A stretch of 57,275 nt of DNA from an uncultured Prevotellaceae bacterium (lineage in GTDB: Bacteria > Bacteroidota > Bacteroidia > Bacteroidales > Bacteroidaceae): NCBI GenBank assembly GCA_902764705.1, contig CACWWZ010000020.1, forward strand, positions 1-57,275, given 5' to 3'. The notes beneath the pieces were generated by a model, which was not told where the DNA came from, did not search any database, and saw only the letters and a list, made by a program, of their open reading frames with translations. The position numbers and the translations under genes are program-made. Positions 14,531 through 22,348 of the stretch are shown piece by piece (positions within the stretch are counted from its first letter, which is position 1; each line of letters begins with the position of its first letter).

Positions 14531-15255
14531 TACCTGATAAAGTTCATGAATTGGGGTCGTTCGTCGCGCTTAGGAGCAGAATCGCCGTCGGCATGAATCT
14601 TCTCCAACAGGAAAACCATGTTGGTAGCCAGAGTACGCATGGTCTGCATGCCCTCGGTATCGAGTTTCACTTCGCCCTTGCCAGCACCATATGCAATGTT
14701 CCAGTATTGTGAAGTGACCACGGGCATGTTCATCATCTCGAACATCATGTTCATGGTCTGAAGCGTGGCCGTAGCACCGCCTCTGCGGCATACTGCCAAA
14801 GCCGCAGCCGGTTTGTTCTGTACCAGATGGCCTGCCGAGAAAAACAGGCGCTGCATCAGAGAGAGGATTCCACCGTTAGGCTGACCATAGTAAACAGGTG
14901 TACCCACGATGAGTGCATCCGCAGTCGCCATCTTCTCAGTGATGACAGCGCAGAGATCATCGTCGAACACGCAACCCTTGCTTCCGGGCTGATGACATCC
15001 ACCACAGTTGATGCACATGCGGACAGGCTTTCGGCCTATCTGAACGATTTCTGTTTCGATACCGTGCTTCTGCAACGTCGCCTCTATCTCCTGCAGGCAG
15101 CAGAACGTATTTCCGTCGGTTCTTGGGCTGCCGTTGATCAGTAGTACCTTGCACTGTTTGCCTGCCACCGTATTTATCATAGCTGATACTGGCAACACGA
15201 CAGCAGTTGCTGCAGCTGCCATAGTGGCTTTCTTAATAAAATCTCTTCTGTCCAT
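14530..15255 (-). CDS. Exported flavodoxin-fold NAD(P)H-dependent oxidoreductase
   Basis: The 241-residue protein starts MDRRDFIKKATMAAAATAVV, a Tat signal with the twin-Arg motif RRDF. The FMN loop LINGSPRTDGNTF follows, then the Cys motif CINCGGCHQPGSKGC and VGTPVYYGQPNG. It is the exported relative of the genes at 1730 and 34222. Tat export means it would fold with FMN in the cytosol before transport. It is coupled to the GNAT gene downstream. Confidence 0.85.
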   Translation of the reverse strand: MDRRDFIKKATMAAAATAVVLPVSAMINTVAGKQCKVLLINGSPRTDGNTFCCLQEIEATLQKHGIETEIVQIGRKPVRMCINCGGCHQPGSKGCVFDDDLCAVITEKMATADALIVGTPVYYGQPNGGILSLMQRLFFSAGHLVQNKPAAALAVCRRGGATATLQTMNMMFEMMNMPVVTSQYWNIAYGAGKGEVKLDTEGMQTMRTLATNMVFLLEKIHADGDSAPKRDERPQFMNFIR

Positions 15256-15278
15256 AGAATATTTGTTTTTATGTTAGC

Positions 15279-15348
15279 TTATAGTATTTCTTCTAATGCT
15301 CCCGTCTCAGAGTCGATGATAAAACCACGAACCACAATATCCTTGGGA
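15279..15348 (-). pseudogene. Orphan C-terminal tail of a beta-carbonic anhydrase
   Basis: The minus strand reads LVPKDIVVRGFIIDSETGAL then EEIL and a stop at 15279. This matches the end of the intact carbonic anhydrase at 2274-2822 (LVPNDIVVRGFIIDSETGEL, EEIK). The rest of the gene is absent: a promoter-like region (15417) lies just 70 bp upstream. The nucleotide match is only about 80%, so it is a remnant of a second, related gene and not a recent copy. Confidence 0.75.
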
Positions 15349-15416
15349 ACGAGGTACTCACCACTTAAAAGTTGGTGCTCACCACTTTTTTGTAATAACA
15401 GCGCAAATTTTGCTTG

Positions 15417-15453
15417 CAAAGTTAGTGATTTTTCAGCAGTTTTTGTAAATTTG
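15417..15453. promoter_or_regulatory. Divergent promoter pair upstream of the YjbQ-GH43 fusion
   Basis: Minus TAACTTTG at 15417-15424 and plus TAAATTTG at 15446-15453, 29 bp apart. It has the same layout and similar sequence as the region at 21362-21399, including AGGATTGTTTATGAAG downstream of the plus box. Confidence 0.65.
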
Positions 15454-15486
15454 CACCTTAAAATTAGGATTGTTTATGAAGTTGTT

Positions 15487-17196
15487 ATGATTCAGCAAGT
15501 AGAAATAACGCTAAAATCTAAGTCTCGCGGATTCCATCTGGTGACCAGTGAGATACTGAGCCAACTGCCCAAGTTGCCAAAGACGGGCATCGTCAATATA
15601 TTCTGCATGCTCCTCTTTTCTATCGGAGCATTTGCGCAAGGATATAAGAATCCTGTATTGCCTGGCTTTCATGCTGATCCAAGCGTCTGCCGTGTTGGCG
15701 ATGACTTCTATCTGGTGAACAGCACTTTTCAGTATTTCCCTGGTGTACCTGTATTCCATAGCAAAGACCTAATACATTGGCAACAGGTTGGCAACTGTCT
15801 GACACGTCCTTCGCAACTTGATCTGTCAGGACTTTACACCCAAGCAAACCCTGAACTTGGGTGGACAAATGCAGGTGTCTACGCAACTACCATACGTGAG
15901 CATAACGGACGGCTGTATATGGTGACCACTGTATTCCCGTCGCGTCGTCATTTCTATGTCTGGACAGATAATCCTGCCGGCGAATGGTCAGACCCCGTCG
16001 TCATAGATTTCGCCATCGGCAGTTGTGATCCGACACTCTACTTTGAAGGCGACAAGTGCTATTTCCTATGGAAGGAGGGCGACATTAAGATCTGTGAGAT
16101 TGATGTGGAATCAGGCAAGCAGTTGGGCGACATACACCATTTGGGCACAGGCCTGGGGGGAAGATATCCTGAAGGCCCTCATATCTACAAGAAGGACGGC
16201 TATTACTATTTGTTGCTGGCAGAAGGCGGCACGGAGCAGGGACATCACGTCAACATACTCCGCAGCAAGAACCTCTTCGGCCCCTACGAGCCTAATCGTG
16301 CCAACCCCATCCTCTCGCACTTTAACATGGAGATGCAAGGAAGTGAGATACAGGGACTTGGTCATGCCGACCTGGTACAAGCTCCTGATTCTACCTGGTG
16401 GATGATATGCCTGGGATATCGCACTAGCGGTTATCTGCTCCATGTGATGGGCCGGGAGACCATGCTCGCTCCTGTGCGCTGGGACAAAAACGCATGGCCG
16501 GTGGTGAACGGAAACGGTACCCTTCAGGTGGACATGGATTGCCCGACGCTGCCACAGGTGCAGATGCCTGCCGACCCTATACGCGAGGAGTTCAACTTCG
16601 TGAAACGCCATGTGCCTGACGACAGTTATGCCTCGCTGGGACTCGCGATGGGATGGCATAGTATCGGCAATCCCGACTTCTCGCGCTACTCACTGACAGA
16701 ACGCAAAAGCTGGCTTCGACTGAAACCAACAACTACCACTCTTGACCAAGCCACCTCTCCAACATTTGTCGCTCGCCGTCAGACAGAGAAGCGTTTTTCG
16801 TCCACCACGCTCTTAGATGCCTCTCGCCTGAGTGAAGGTATGCAGGCAGGTATTACCGCCTATGCAGCACCACTCAACCACTATGATGTGTTGGTGGAAA
16901 AGAAAGACGGCCATCTCGTTGTACGACCAAATATCCGCTTGGGAGAACTGGCGCATTCAGCCAAGGAGATGACGCTCAAAGGCAACAAGGCATACCTGCG
17001 CATCAGTTCGGATGGTGCCTATTACTACATGCAAGCCTCTGCCGACGGCAAGACCTTCGAGACGTTGGCAAAGATGGATTTCCGCTATCTCTCGACAGAG
17101 GTAATCGGTGGATTTACTGGTGTTATGCTCGGCGTATTTACACAGGGCGAAAACACAAATGGAGTCGCCGATTTTGATTGGTTTGAATATAAATAA
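15487..17196 (+). CDS. GH43 glycosidase fused to a YjbQ-family N-terminus
   Basis: The ATG at 15487 gives 569 residues. Residues 1-40 (VEITLKSKSRGFHLVT, LPKTGIVNIFC) are the start of a YjbQ/UPF0047 protein. At residue 41 the sequence jumps to MLLFSIGAFAQG, the end of a signal peptide, and then to a complete GH43 protein. The five-blade domain has FHADPSVC (Asp64, base), SCDPTLYF (Asp181) and PEGPHIYKK (Glu229, acid). A C-terminal beta-sandwich (about 370-569, ending DFDWFEYK) is typical of GH43 beta-xylosidase/arabinofuranosidases acting on plant xylan. The fusion has probably lost the normal export signal. An internal ATG at 15607 has no clear ribosome site. Confidence 0.85.
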   Translation: MIQQVEITLKSKSRGFHLVTSEILSQLPKLPKTGIVNIFCMLLFSIGAFAQGYKNPVLPGFHADPSVCRVGDDFYLVNSTFQYFPGVPVFHSKDLIHWQQVGNCLTRPSQLDLSGLYTQANPELGWTNAGVYATTIREHNGRLYMVTTVFPSRRHFYVWTDNPAGEWSDPVVIDFAIGSCDPTLYFEGDKCYFLWKEGDIKICEIDVESGKQLGDIHHLGTGLGGRYPEGPHIYKKDGYYYLLLAEGGTEQGHHVNILRSKNLFGPYEPNRANPILSHFNMEMQGSEIQGLGHADLVQAPDSTWWMICLGYRTSGYLLHVMGRETMLAPVRWDKNAWPVVNGNGTLQVDMDCPTLPQVQMPADPIREEFNFVKRHVPDDSYASLGLAMGWHSIGNPDFSRYSLTERKSWLRLKPTTTTLDQATSPTFVARRQTEKRFSSTTLLDASRLSEGMQAGITAYAAPLNHYDVLVEKKDGHLVVRPNIRLGELAHSAKEMTLKGNKAYLRISSDGAYYYMQASADGKTFETLAKMDFRYLSTEVIGGFTGVMLGVFTQGENTNGVADFDWFEYK

Positions 17197-17251
17197 CTAC
17201 ATCCTTGCCTGTCTTGCAAATATGTCAAAGACTCTACTTATAACAGAAGAA

Positions 17252-17310
17252 AAGGAACCCCATTTCTGAGATTCCCCGGAGTCCTCGTTTCGAGGCCTAT
17301 AGTAGAGCAA
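17252..17310. repeat. Copy of the 3' flank found at 5392-5450
   Basis: About 60 bp (GGAACCCCATTTCTGAGATT onward, then GAGTCCTCG and GAGGCCTATAGTAGAG) match the DNA downstream of the secreted-protein gene at 5542. On the minus strand it forms the same terminator-like hairpin with TTCCTTTTCTT. Copy A of the 82-bp repeat is absent here. Confidence 0.6.
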
Positions 17311-17317
17311 AACGGAA

Positions 17318-17413
17318 TTACCTGCGACCTCCGAAGTGTCCGGAACCACCGCGATTGTTTCGAGTGTTCATAGCGACTTCGCGATTACCTTCAATCTGTG
17401 GCTGCCTCGAATG
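17318..17413 (-). pseudogene. C-terminal remnant of a paralogue of the 5542 secreted protein
   Basis: The minus strand reads NREVAMNTRNNRGGSGHFGG then RR and a stop at 17318. This corresponds to the Asn/Gly-rich tail NRDLSHNTNKHNSGSGHFGGRR of the protein at 5542-6093. Upstream codons stay open for about 10 residues and then meet the zinc-ribbon gene. The N-terminal three-quarters are missing. Confidence 0.7.
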
Positions 17414-17419
17414 TTTGCG

Positions 17420-17713
17420 TCACGTCCAAAATTCCTTTTCTCCCGTTTTTTCCATTTCTCTCTGGCATTTAGGGCATGTCTTACCATCCCAAATACGGAT
17501 GTTATCGCTGCCACACTGCAGACACAGACGTCCAACCTCGCTTCTATAAGATGGAGCCACGTCGGCAATGATACCACCCACCACAATGTTCTGAATGGTT
17601 TTGCAGTCAGGACAGAACATTGGTGTAATCTGTTGGCGAAACAAGCCACGTCCTTCATACACCTCAGCCTCATAGCCACAGGCCTTGCAGCGATATTTCT
17701 GTTTCCAAGACAT
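17420..17713 (-). CDS. Zinc-ribbon protein, 97 aa
   Basis: Three CxxC knuckles are visible: CKACGYEAE (near residue 9), FCPDCKT (near 34) and LCLQCGSDNI with TCPKCQRE in the C-terminal half. They give two probable zinc ribbons. It may bind nucleic acid or protein. There is no signal peptide or further domain. It stands alone between two decayed regions. Confidence 0.7.
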   Translation of the reverse strand: MSWKQKYRCKACGYEAEVYEGRGLFRQQITPMFCPDCKTIQNIVVGGIIADVAPSYRSEVGRLCLQCGSDNIRIWDGKTCPKCQREMEKTGEKEFWT

Positions 17714-17992
17714 ATTATTTTATTCAACTTTCGCAAGCTCCGCTTGCTCTGTAGATAGATGGAGTTAGAAGAAAATAGAAGGAGATAAAAGACAATGGTG
17801 AGTACCAATCGTCCATTTGTTTTGCTTCAGAATCTCTACAGACAGAGTAATGTCCTCTATCTTCCGCCGCTGATAAGCGGCTATCTTCCTCTATCTTCTT
17901 ATATCTACTTAACATGCGAAACTTGAGTTATTTTATCACTTCACAGAGTTTATTGTCTCTAGTATCTTCTTTTGCTGCCTTGATATCATCAG
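17714..17992. other. Intergenic region with hairpin and CTATCTT repeats
   Basis: No gene is convincing. GCCGCT-GATA-AGCGGC (17869-17884) is a perfect 6-bp stem flanked on both sides by CTATCTTCC. CTATCTT units recur to 17905, and an inverse AGATAGATGG occurs near 17753, so much of the gap can fold back on itself. A short plus frame from 17795 (MVSTNRPFVLLQNLYRQ, 43 codons) lacks support. Confidence 0.4.
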
Positions 17993-19123
17993 CTATGGTT
18001 TTCTGTTGGTTTCTATTCTTCTGTTAGATATCCGTTTTGCTTTTGCCTTGGATGCGTCCGAGAGCTTGCCTTTCAGGTATTGTTCAATGACTAGCCCTGC
18101 CATGGGTGCGGCAAGATCAGCACCAAATCCGCCATGTTCCACATAGACGCTGATGGCTATCTTCGGGTTGTCCATTGGGGCAAAGGCGATAAAGGCGGAA
18201 TGGTCTTCACCAGGGTTTTCGATGGTGCCCGTCTTGCCGCAGATGGGATACGTGGTCTTGATGCTGGTGGCTGTGCCTTTCTCTACAGCCAGCCGCATAC
18301 CCTCAATCACAGGAGCGTAGGCCTCTGGCTTGACCTTGGTCTGACGCTTCTTCAGATAACGTTCGTTCTTGGTGTCCTGATGGACGTGCGGCACATAATA
18401 CCAGCCGCGATTGGCGATGGTGACAGCCAGGTTGCACAACTGGAGTGGGGTACAGGTAACGTCGCCCTGACCCATGCCGGCCCACCAGATGGTCTTGCCG
18501 TCCCAGCCGTCCTTGTAACGGCGGTTCAGATAGTCTGCTCCTGCCAACAGTCCGCCTTGCTCTCCCCCGATGTCGATGTGCATCGGACCGCCAAGCCCCA
18601 TCGACTGCATGTAGCTGCGCCAAGTGGTGATGGCTTCCTCTTTTGTCTCATACATGAAATCGTCGTTGATCATCGAGGCAAAGGTCATCAGAAACCATGT
18701 GTTGCACGACTGCGCCAGCGCATCTTTCAGCGCCAGTGGTGAACGATGCTTGTGACAGCGAACCTTGATGTTGCCGTCAGTCACGCCATCTACACATTCG
18801 ACAGTAGTCTTAGGGGATATAACACCTTCTGACAAAAGCGTCAGTGCCTGGGCAGTCTTGAAGGTGGAACCCGGAGCCTGTGGTTTGCCGATGGCCTGGC
18901 GTACATCGCTGCCATTGGGTGTGTTTGTCGCCAGACATAGTATTTCGCCATTAGCAGGGTTGATGGCGACGATACTACCAGTCTTCCCTTGTAATAGCTG
19001 CTCACCAAGTTGTTGCAACTGCGGACGTATGGTCAGTTTGCCGTCTGTCGGCAGCCCCTGCGCACTCACCCGGCAAAACGCCGTCAACAGCGCAGCATAT
19101 AGTATAAATTTCAATTTTAGCAT
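17993..19123 (-). CDS. Small penicillin-binding protein (PBP2-like transpeptidase domain only)
   Basis: The ATG at 19123 gives 376 residues with a signal peptide (MLKLKFILYAALLTAFCRVS-AQ). The transpeptidase motifs are all present: STFK (86-89), SCN (139-141) and KTG (297-299). GSIVAINPANGEILCLAT is typical of class B PBPs. The N-terminal pedestal of full PBP2 (about 600 residues) is missing, and the protein begins directly at the transpeptidase domain with a cleavable signal instead of a membrane anchor. It may be a soluble periplasmic transpeptidase of cell-wall synthesis. The start overlaps the glycerate kinase stop by 7 bp. Confidence 0.85.
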   Translation of the reverse strand: MLKLKFILYAALLTAFCRVSAQGLPTDGKLTIRPQLQQLGEQLLQGKTGSIVAINPANGEILCLATNTPNGSDVRQAIGKPQAPGSTFKTAQALTLLSEGVISPKTTVECVDGVTDGNIKVRCHKHRSPLALKDALAQSCNTWFLMTFASMINDDFMYETKEEAITTWRSYMQSMGLGGPMHIDIGGEQGGLLAGADYLNRRYKDGWDGKTIWWAGMGQGDVTCTPLQLCNLAVTIANRGWYYVPHVHQDTKNERYLKKRQTKVKPEAYAPVIEGMRLAVEKGTATSIKTTYPICGKTGTIENPGEDHSAFIAFAPMDNPKIAISVYVEHGGFGADLAAPMAGLVIEQYLKGKLSDASKAKAKRISNRRIETNRKP

Positions 19124-20196
19124 TTCTTCTTTTCTATGATTTCCTGCCTGCAAATTCGCCTAACTGTATCGATGATATTTTGCGTGGCCACTTCCTTGCG
19201 CATCGCTTCTTCTAGGGTGATACCTTCTGGATTAATACACTCTACTTGTGCAAAACCCGCATTCAAAAGTTCCTGTTTATCGCTGATTTTACCTGCGATG
19301 AGACATACAGGCACATGGTCTGATTGCTTCAGGATTCCCATGGGAAGCTTGCCCATCAGCGTCTGGCGGTCAGCAGAGCCTTCACCTGTAATAACGAGGT
19401 CGGCATCCTTGACTATTTCATGGAACCGGATGGTGTCCAGCAATAGTTCGATGCCTGGCTTGCAGTCTGCATTCATATACTGCAGGAAAGCATAGCCCAA
19501 ACCGCCAGCAGCTCCTGCACCCTCCTGTTCAGAGCGGTCATAGCCGAAGTGCTTGGCAGAAACATCTGCGAATTTCCTGGCTTTTTTGTCGAGTTGAAAA
19601 ACCATTTCAGGCGAAGCTCCCTTTTGCGGAGCAAAGACGTGTGCCGCTCCGTTCTCGCCACAGAGCGGATTCTTGACATCGGAAGCAATGGTGAAACAAA
19701 CATGCTTCAACTCCTCAATGTCATCCCATGATCCGTGTTTAGAAAAGGCATCCATGAGTGCATGGAGCATACCAATCCCTGCGTCACTGGTCGCGCTGCC
19801 GCCAAGTCCCACGATGATATGCTCTGCGCCTCTTCGGATTGCATCAGCCACCAACTGCCCCGTACCGTAACTCGTAGCCACCATCGGATTCCGTTCTTCC
19901 TTAGCAAGCAAAGTCAGTCCGCTGGCTTGTGCGATTTCAATCACGGCCAGCTTATCATGCAACAGATATTGGGCAGCGACAGGTCGCATCAAAGGATCGC
20001 GTACCGTCAGCTCAACCAAATCCCCACCGATAGCCGCATGGAAAGCCTCCATAAAACCTTCACCTCCATCGCTGACAGGTACTTGTACAACTTCTGCATC
20101 AGGGAAACTATTTCTGATACCCTCTGCTGCTGCCTGATTGGCCTCTTTTGAAGTCAGACACCCCTTGAATGAATCTATGGCGACAACTATTTTCAT
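19117..20196 (-). CDS. glxK: Glycerate kinase (GlxK/GarK family)
   Basis: The 359-residue protein opens MKIVVAIDSFKGCLTSKEAN, the signature start of type-2 glycerate kinases. It has VPVSDGGEGFMEAF, GLGGSATSDAGIGMLHAL and VITGEGSADRQTLMGK, which form the substrate and ATP sites. It phosphorylates D-glycerate to 2- or 3-phosphoglycerate in the cytosol. It overlaps the WbuC-MsrA gene by 4 bp and the PBP gene by 7 bp, so the three are one operon although their roles are not obviously linked. Confidence 0.92.
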   Translation of the reverse strand: MKIVVAIDSFKGCLTSKEANQAAAEGIRNSFPDAEVVQVPVSDGGEGFMEAFHAAIGGDLVELTVRDPLMRPVAAQYLLHDKLAVIEIAQASGLTLLAKEERNPMVATSYGTGQLVADAIRRGAEHIIVGLGGSATSDAGIGMLHALMDAFSKHGSWDDIEELKHVCFTIASDVKNPLCGENGAAHVFAPQKGASPEMVFQLDKKARKFADVSAKHFGYDRSEQEGAGAAGGLGYAFLQYMNADCKPGIELLLDTIRFHEIVKDADLVITGEGSADRQTLMGKLPMGILKQSDHVPVCLIAGKISDKQELLNAGFAQVECINPEGITLEEAMRKEVATQNIIDTVRRICRQEIIEKKKC

Positions 20197-21107
20197 CTTT
20201 GATTCTTATCTGTTGCCTGTCTTGCAAACTCGAATAGTGACTCTGGCAGATGACAGTAGCCCGTTGGATTCTTATCAAGATAGTCCTGATGATATTCCTC
20301 GGCTGAATAGAAATTCTGCAAAGGTAGCTTTTCTACGGCCAGAGGCAGCTGATTGTTCTGCTGCTCTTCGGCAAACACCTTTTCGATGATAGGTAAATCC
20401 TCGGCATTGGTATAGTAGATGCCCGTGCGGTAGCGGGTTCCTTCGTCATGCCCCTGCTTGTTGAGACTTGTAGGGTCGATGGCCTTGAAGAACATCTGCA
20501 ATAGGAATTCGAGGCTCACTATATCGGGATTGTACTTTACATGTACCGTCTCTGCATAGCCCGTCGTGTCTGTATAGACCTCCTTGTACGATGGGTCGGC
20601 AGTATGTCCGTTAGCAAATCCTACTTCCGTTTCCACCACACCCTCAATCTGCTTGAAGTAATGCTCCGTTCCCCAAAAGCAGCCTCCAGCAAGAAAGATG
20701 TCTTTACCGCTCTTGATTTCAAGAATCCCGTCCACCTCATGTTCAACAAACGGACCTGCTTTGCACTCCAAGAGAACACTGGTTTCAAGGCACTCCAAAC
20801 CATGCCAGACGTTCTTAGGAATGTCAACACCGTATGTCCCGCTCTCCTGACTGATGACGCAGGATGCTAGTATCTTACCGTTATCCTTATAAGTCGTTAC
20901 TCTGACCTTACCCTTTAGGATTACGAATGTCTCATCCTTGTCAGGATGGTGATGTACAGGAATAAATGTACCCGGTTCCAAGGCATTGAGGAAACGGTGG
21001 CACTTGTCCTGCAGGCTTTGGTGAAAGTTGTAGTTCATTCGCAGTCGGGGTGACTGCTTCGCTTGTTCCACTACACCACTAATCAGCTGTTCGTCTATTA
21101 TCTTCAT
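20193..21107 (-). CDS. msrA: WbuC-type cupin fused to methionine sulfoxide reductase A
   Basis: The 304-residue protein has two parts. Residues 1-125 are a WbuC-family cupin (MKIIDEQLISGV, SPRLRMNYNFHQSLQD, NALEPGTFIPVHHHPDKDET with metal-binding His, GVDIPKNVWHGLECLE). Residues 133-300 are a complete MsrA: GGCFWG (141-146, catalytic Cys143), GFANGHTADPSYKEVYT, DEGTRYRTGIYY and EEYHQDYLDKNPTGYC, with a C-terminal Cys as resolving residue. MsrA reduces methionine-S-sulfoxide in proteins. The cupin's role here is unknown. The stop overlaps the glycerate kinase start. Confidence 0.88.
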   Translation of the reverse strand: MKIIDEQLISGVVEQAKQSPRLRMNYNFHQSLQDKCHRFLNALEPGTFIPVHHHPDKDETFVILKGKVRVTTYKDNGKILASCVISQESGTYGVDIPKNVWHGLECLETSVLLECKAGPFVEHEVDGILEIKSGKDIFLAGGCFWGTEHYFKQIEGVVETEVGFANGHTADPSYKEVYTDTTGYAETVHVKYNPDIVSLEFLLQMFFKAIDPTSLNKQGHDEGTRYRTGIYYTNAEDLPIIEKVFAEEQQNNQLPLAVEKLPLQNFYSAEEYHQDYLDKNPTGYCHLPESLFEFARQATDKNQR

Positions 21108-21131
21108 TATTACTTATTCATTGTTTTTTCG

Positions 21132-21270
21132 TTATTCTATCTCGATTGGTGGAAGTCCGACCTCTTTTCGCCACTCATTGACACGCGAGGCATCCAGTAA
21201 TGGACATAGTCCGTCTGGCCCCGACTGCGTGCCATATTTCTGCGGACGGCCCTCACGGATATCAATGCGG
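21132..21270 (-). pseudogene. C-terminal DUF6624-like fragment next to a promoter
   Basis: The minus strand reads RIDIREGRPQKYGTQSGPDG then LCPLLDASRVNEWRKEVGLP to a stop at 21132. This is the conserved C-terminal block of DUF6624 proteins (REGKPQxYGTQ ... VNxxRxxVGLPP). No ATG precedes it. A TATCTTTG box (21279-21286) lies directly upstream, so the N-terminal part has been deleted up to the promoter. Translation from a non-ATG codon is possible but unsupported. Confidence 0.65.
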
Positions 21271-21278
21271 TTTGCGTG

Positions 21279-21399
21279 CAAAGATACGAAATTATTTGGA
21301 TTATTCGTTATTTTTTCGTAACTTTACAATTTAAGATACGCGTCTTCACATTTTTTATTTGCAAAGATAGTGATTATTGCGGAATATTTGGTAAATTTG
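21279..21399. promoter_or_regulatory. Promoters upstream of the MBL gene and the DUF6624 remnant
   Basis: Minus TATCTTTG at 21279-21286 serves the remnant. A second minus TATCTTTG (21362-21369) and a plus TAAATTTG (21392-21399) form a divergent pair with a 30-bp offset. The plus box is about 68 bp upstream of the MBL start. Confidence 0.65.
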
Positions 21400-21466
21400 T
21401 GGCCAGAATTTAGGATTGTTTATGAAGATAGGGAATATAAGAAGATAATAACAAACATTTATAAAT

Positions 21467-22309
21467 ATGAAAGCTAACATTTTTCTTGCAGCAGTGCTGC
21501 TTAGCCTGATGCCTTATACGGCTGATGCACAGGGAACAGACATCAATAGTCGCGACCTTCGCGGCGAAGTGGTTTATCAGGATGATGAAGTGGTGTTCCG
21601 CCAACTTGACGAACATACATGGATAGGTAACGGACATCGGTGTTATAACGAGTCGCTCTACCTCGTTGAGGGTAACGACCGCGCCATTTTGATTGATGCA
21701 GGGACATACATTCCCGGGCTTGACAAGATTGTGGCAAAGATTACTTCCCAGCCGGTTACCATGATGCTAACCCATGCCCATGGCGATCATGCGGGTGGAG
21801 TAGGGCCTTTCCCTGAGGTTATTCTGAATGCAGGCGACATGCCGATGGTCCCGAATACTATGCGTAACTACAAGGGGCAGATCAGGTATCTTTACGACGG
21901 CGAAGTGATTGATCTTGGCGGACGTGAGATAGAGGTCATCTTTACGCCTGGTCATACAGCTGGAAGCGCTACCTTCTTCGACAAGGCCAAACATTATGGA
22001 TTCAGTGGCGATGCTTTCGGATCGACCAACCTGCTGGTATTCACGAACCTTTCGACCGAAATGTACACAGCCGAGAGGATTGAGAACTATATGAAGAAGA
22101 ATGATATTCATTTCCTTTTTCCCGGTCATTACAGCGGTGACAATCTGGAGACTCTACAGCGTGTTACCGATATCAAGAACATGTGCCGCGAGATACTGGA
22201 CGGCAAGCGCAAGCCTACTGCCAGCAACGGTAACAGCGGAGGCATGGACATGATGGTTGACGACAAAGGTGTCCGTATCAACTTCAGTAGCCTGTCAGGA
22301 ATGAAATAA
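21467..22309 (+). CDS. Secreted MBL-fold metallo-hydrolase
   Basis: The 280-residue protein has a signal peptide (MKANIFLAAVLLSLMPYTADA-QG) and the zinc motif LTHAHGDHAGGVG (about residues 101-113). FTPGHTAGSATFFD, the Asp in GFSGDAFGS and FLFPGHYSGDN supply the other metal ligands. It is a periplasmic hydrolase of the glyoxalase-II/lactamase superfamily; the substrate cannot be told. The sequence differs from the cytosolic MBL proteins at 12619 and 46066. Confidence 0.88.
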   Translation: MKANIFLAAVLLSLMPYTADAQGTDINSRDLRGEVVYQDDEVVFRQLDEHTWIGNGHRCYNESLYLVEGNDRAILIDAGTYIPGLDKIVAKITSQPVTMMLTHAHGDHAGGVGPFPEVILNAGDMPMVPNTMRNYKGQIRYLYDGEVIDLGGREIEVIFTPGHTAGSATFFDKAKHYGFSGDAFGSTNLLVFTNLSTEMYTAERIENYMKKNDIHFLFPGHYSGDNLETLQRVTDIKNMCREILDGKRKPTASNGNSGGMDMMVDDKGVRINFSSLSGMK

Positions 22310-22348
22310 TTATGGAGGGTGTTCAGATTAATAATAACAGAGTCGTTC

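Noticed and set aside
17795-17926. 43-codon plus-strand frame MVSTNRPFVLLQNLY
   Set aside because: No family, no clear ribosome site, and it overlaps a hairpin with CTATCTT repeats. A similar ATGGTGAG(T/C)ACCAATCG string in dinB (41899) is explained by coding sequence.
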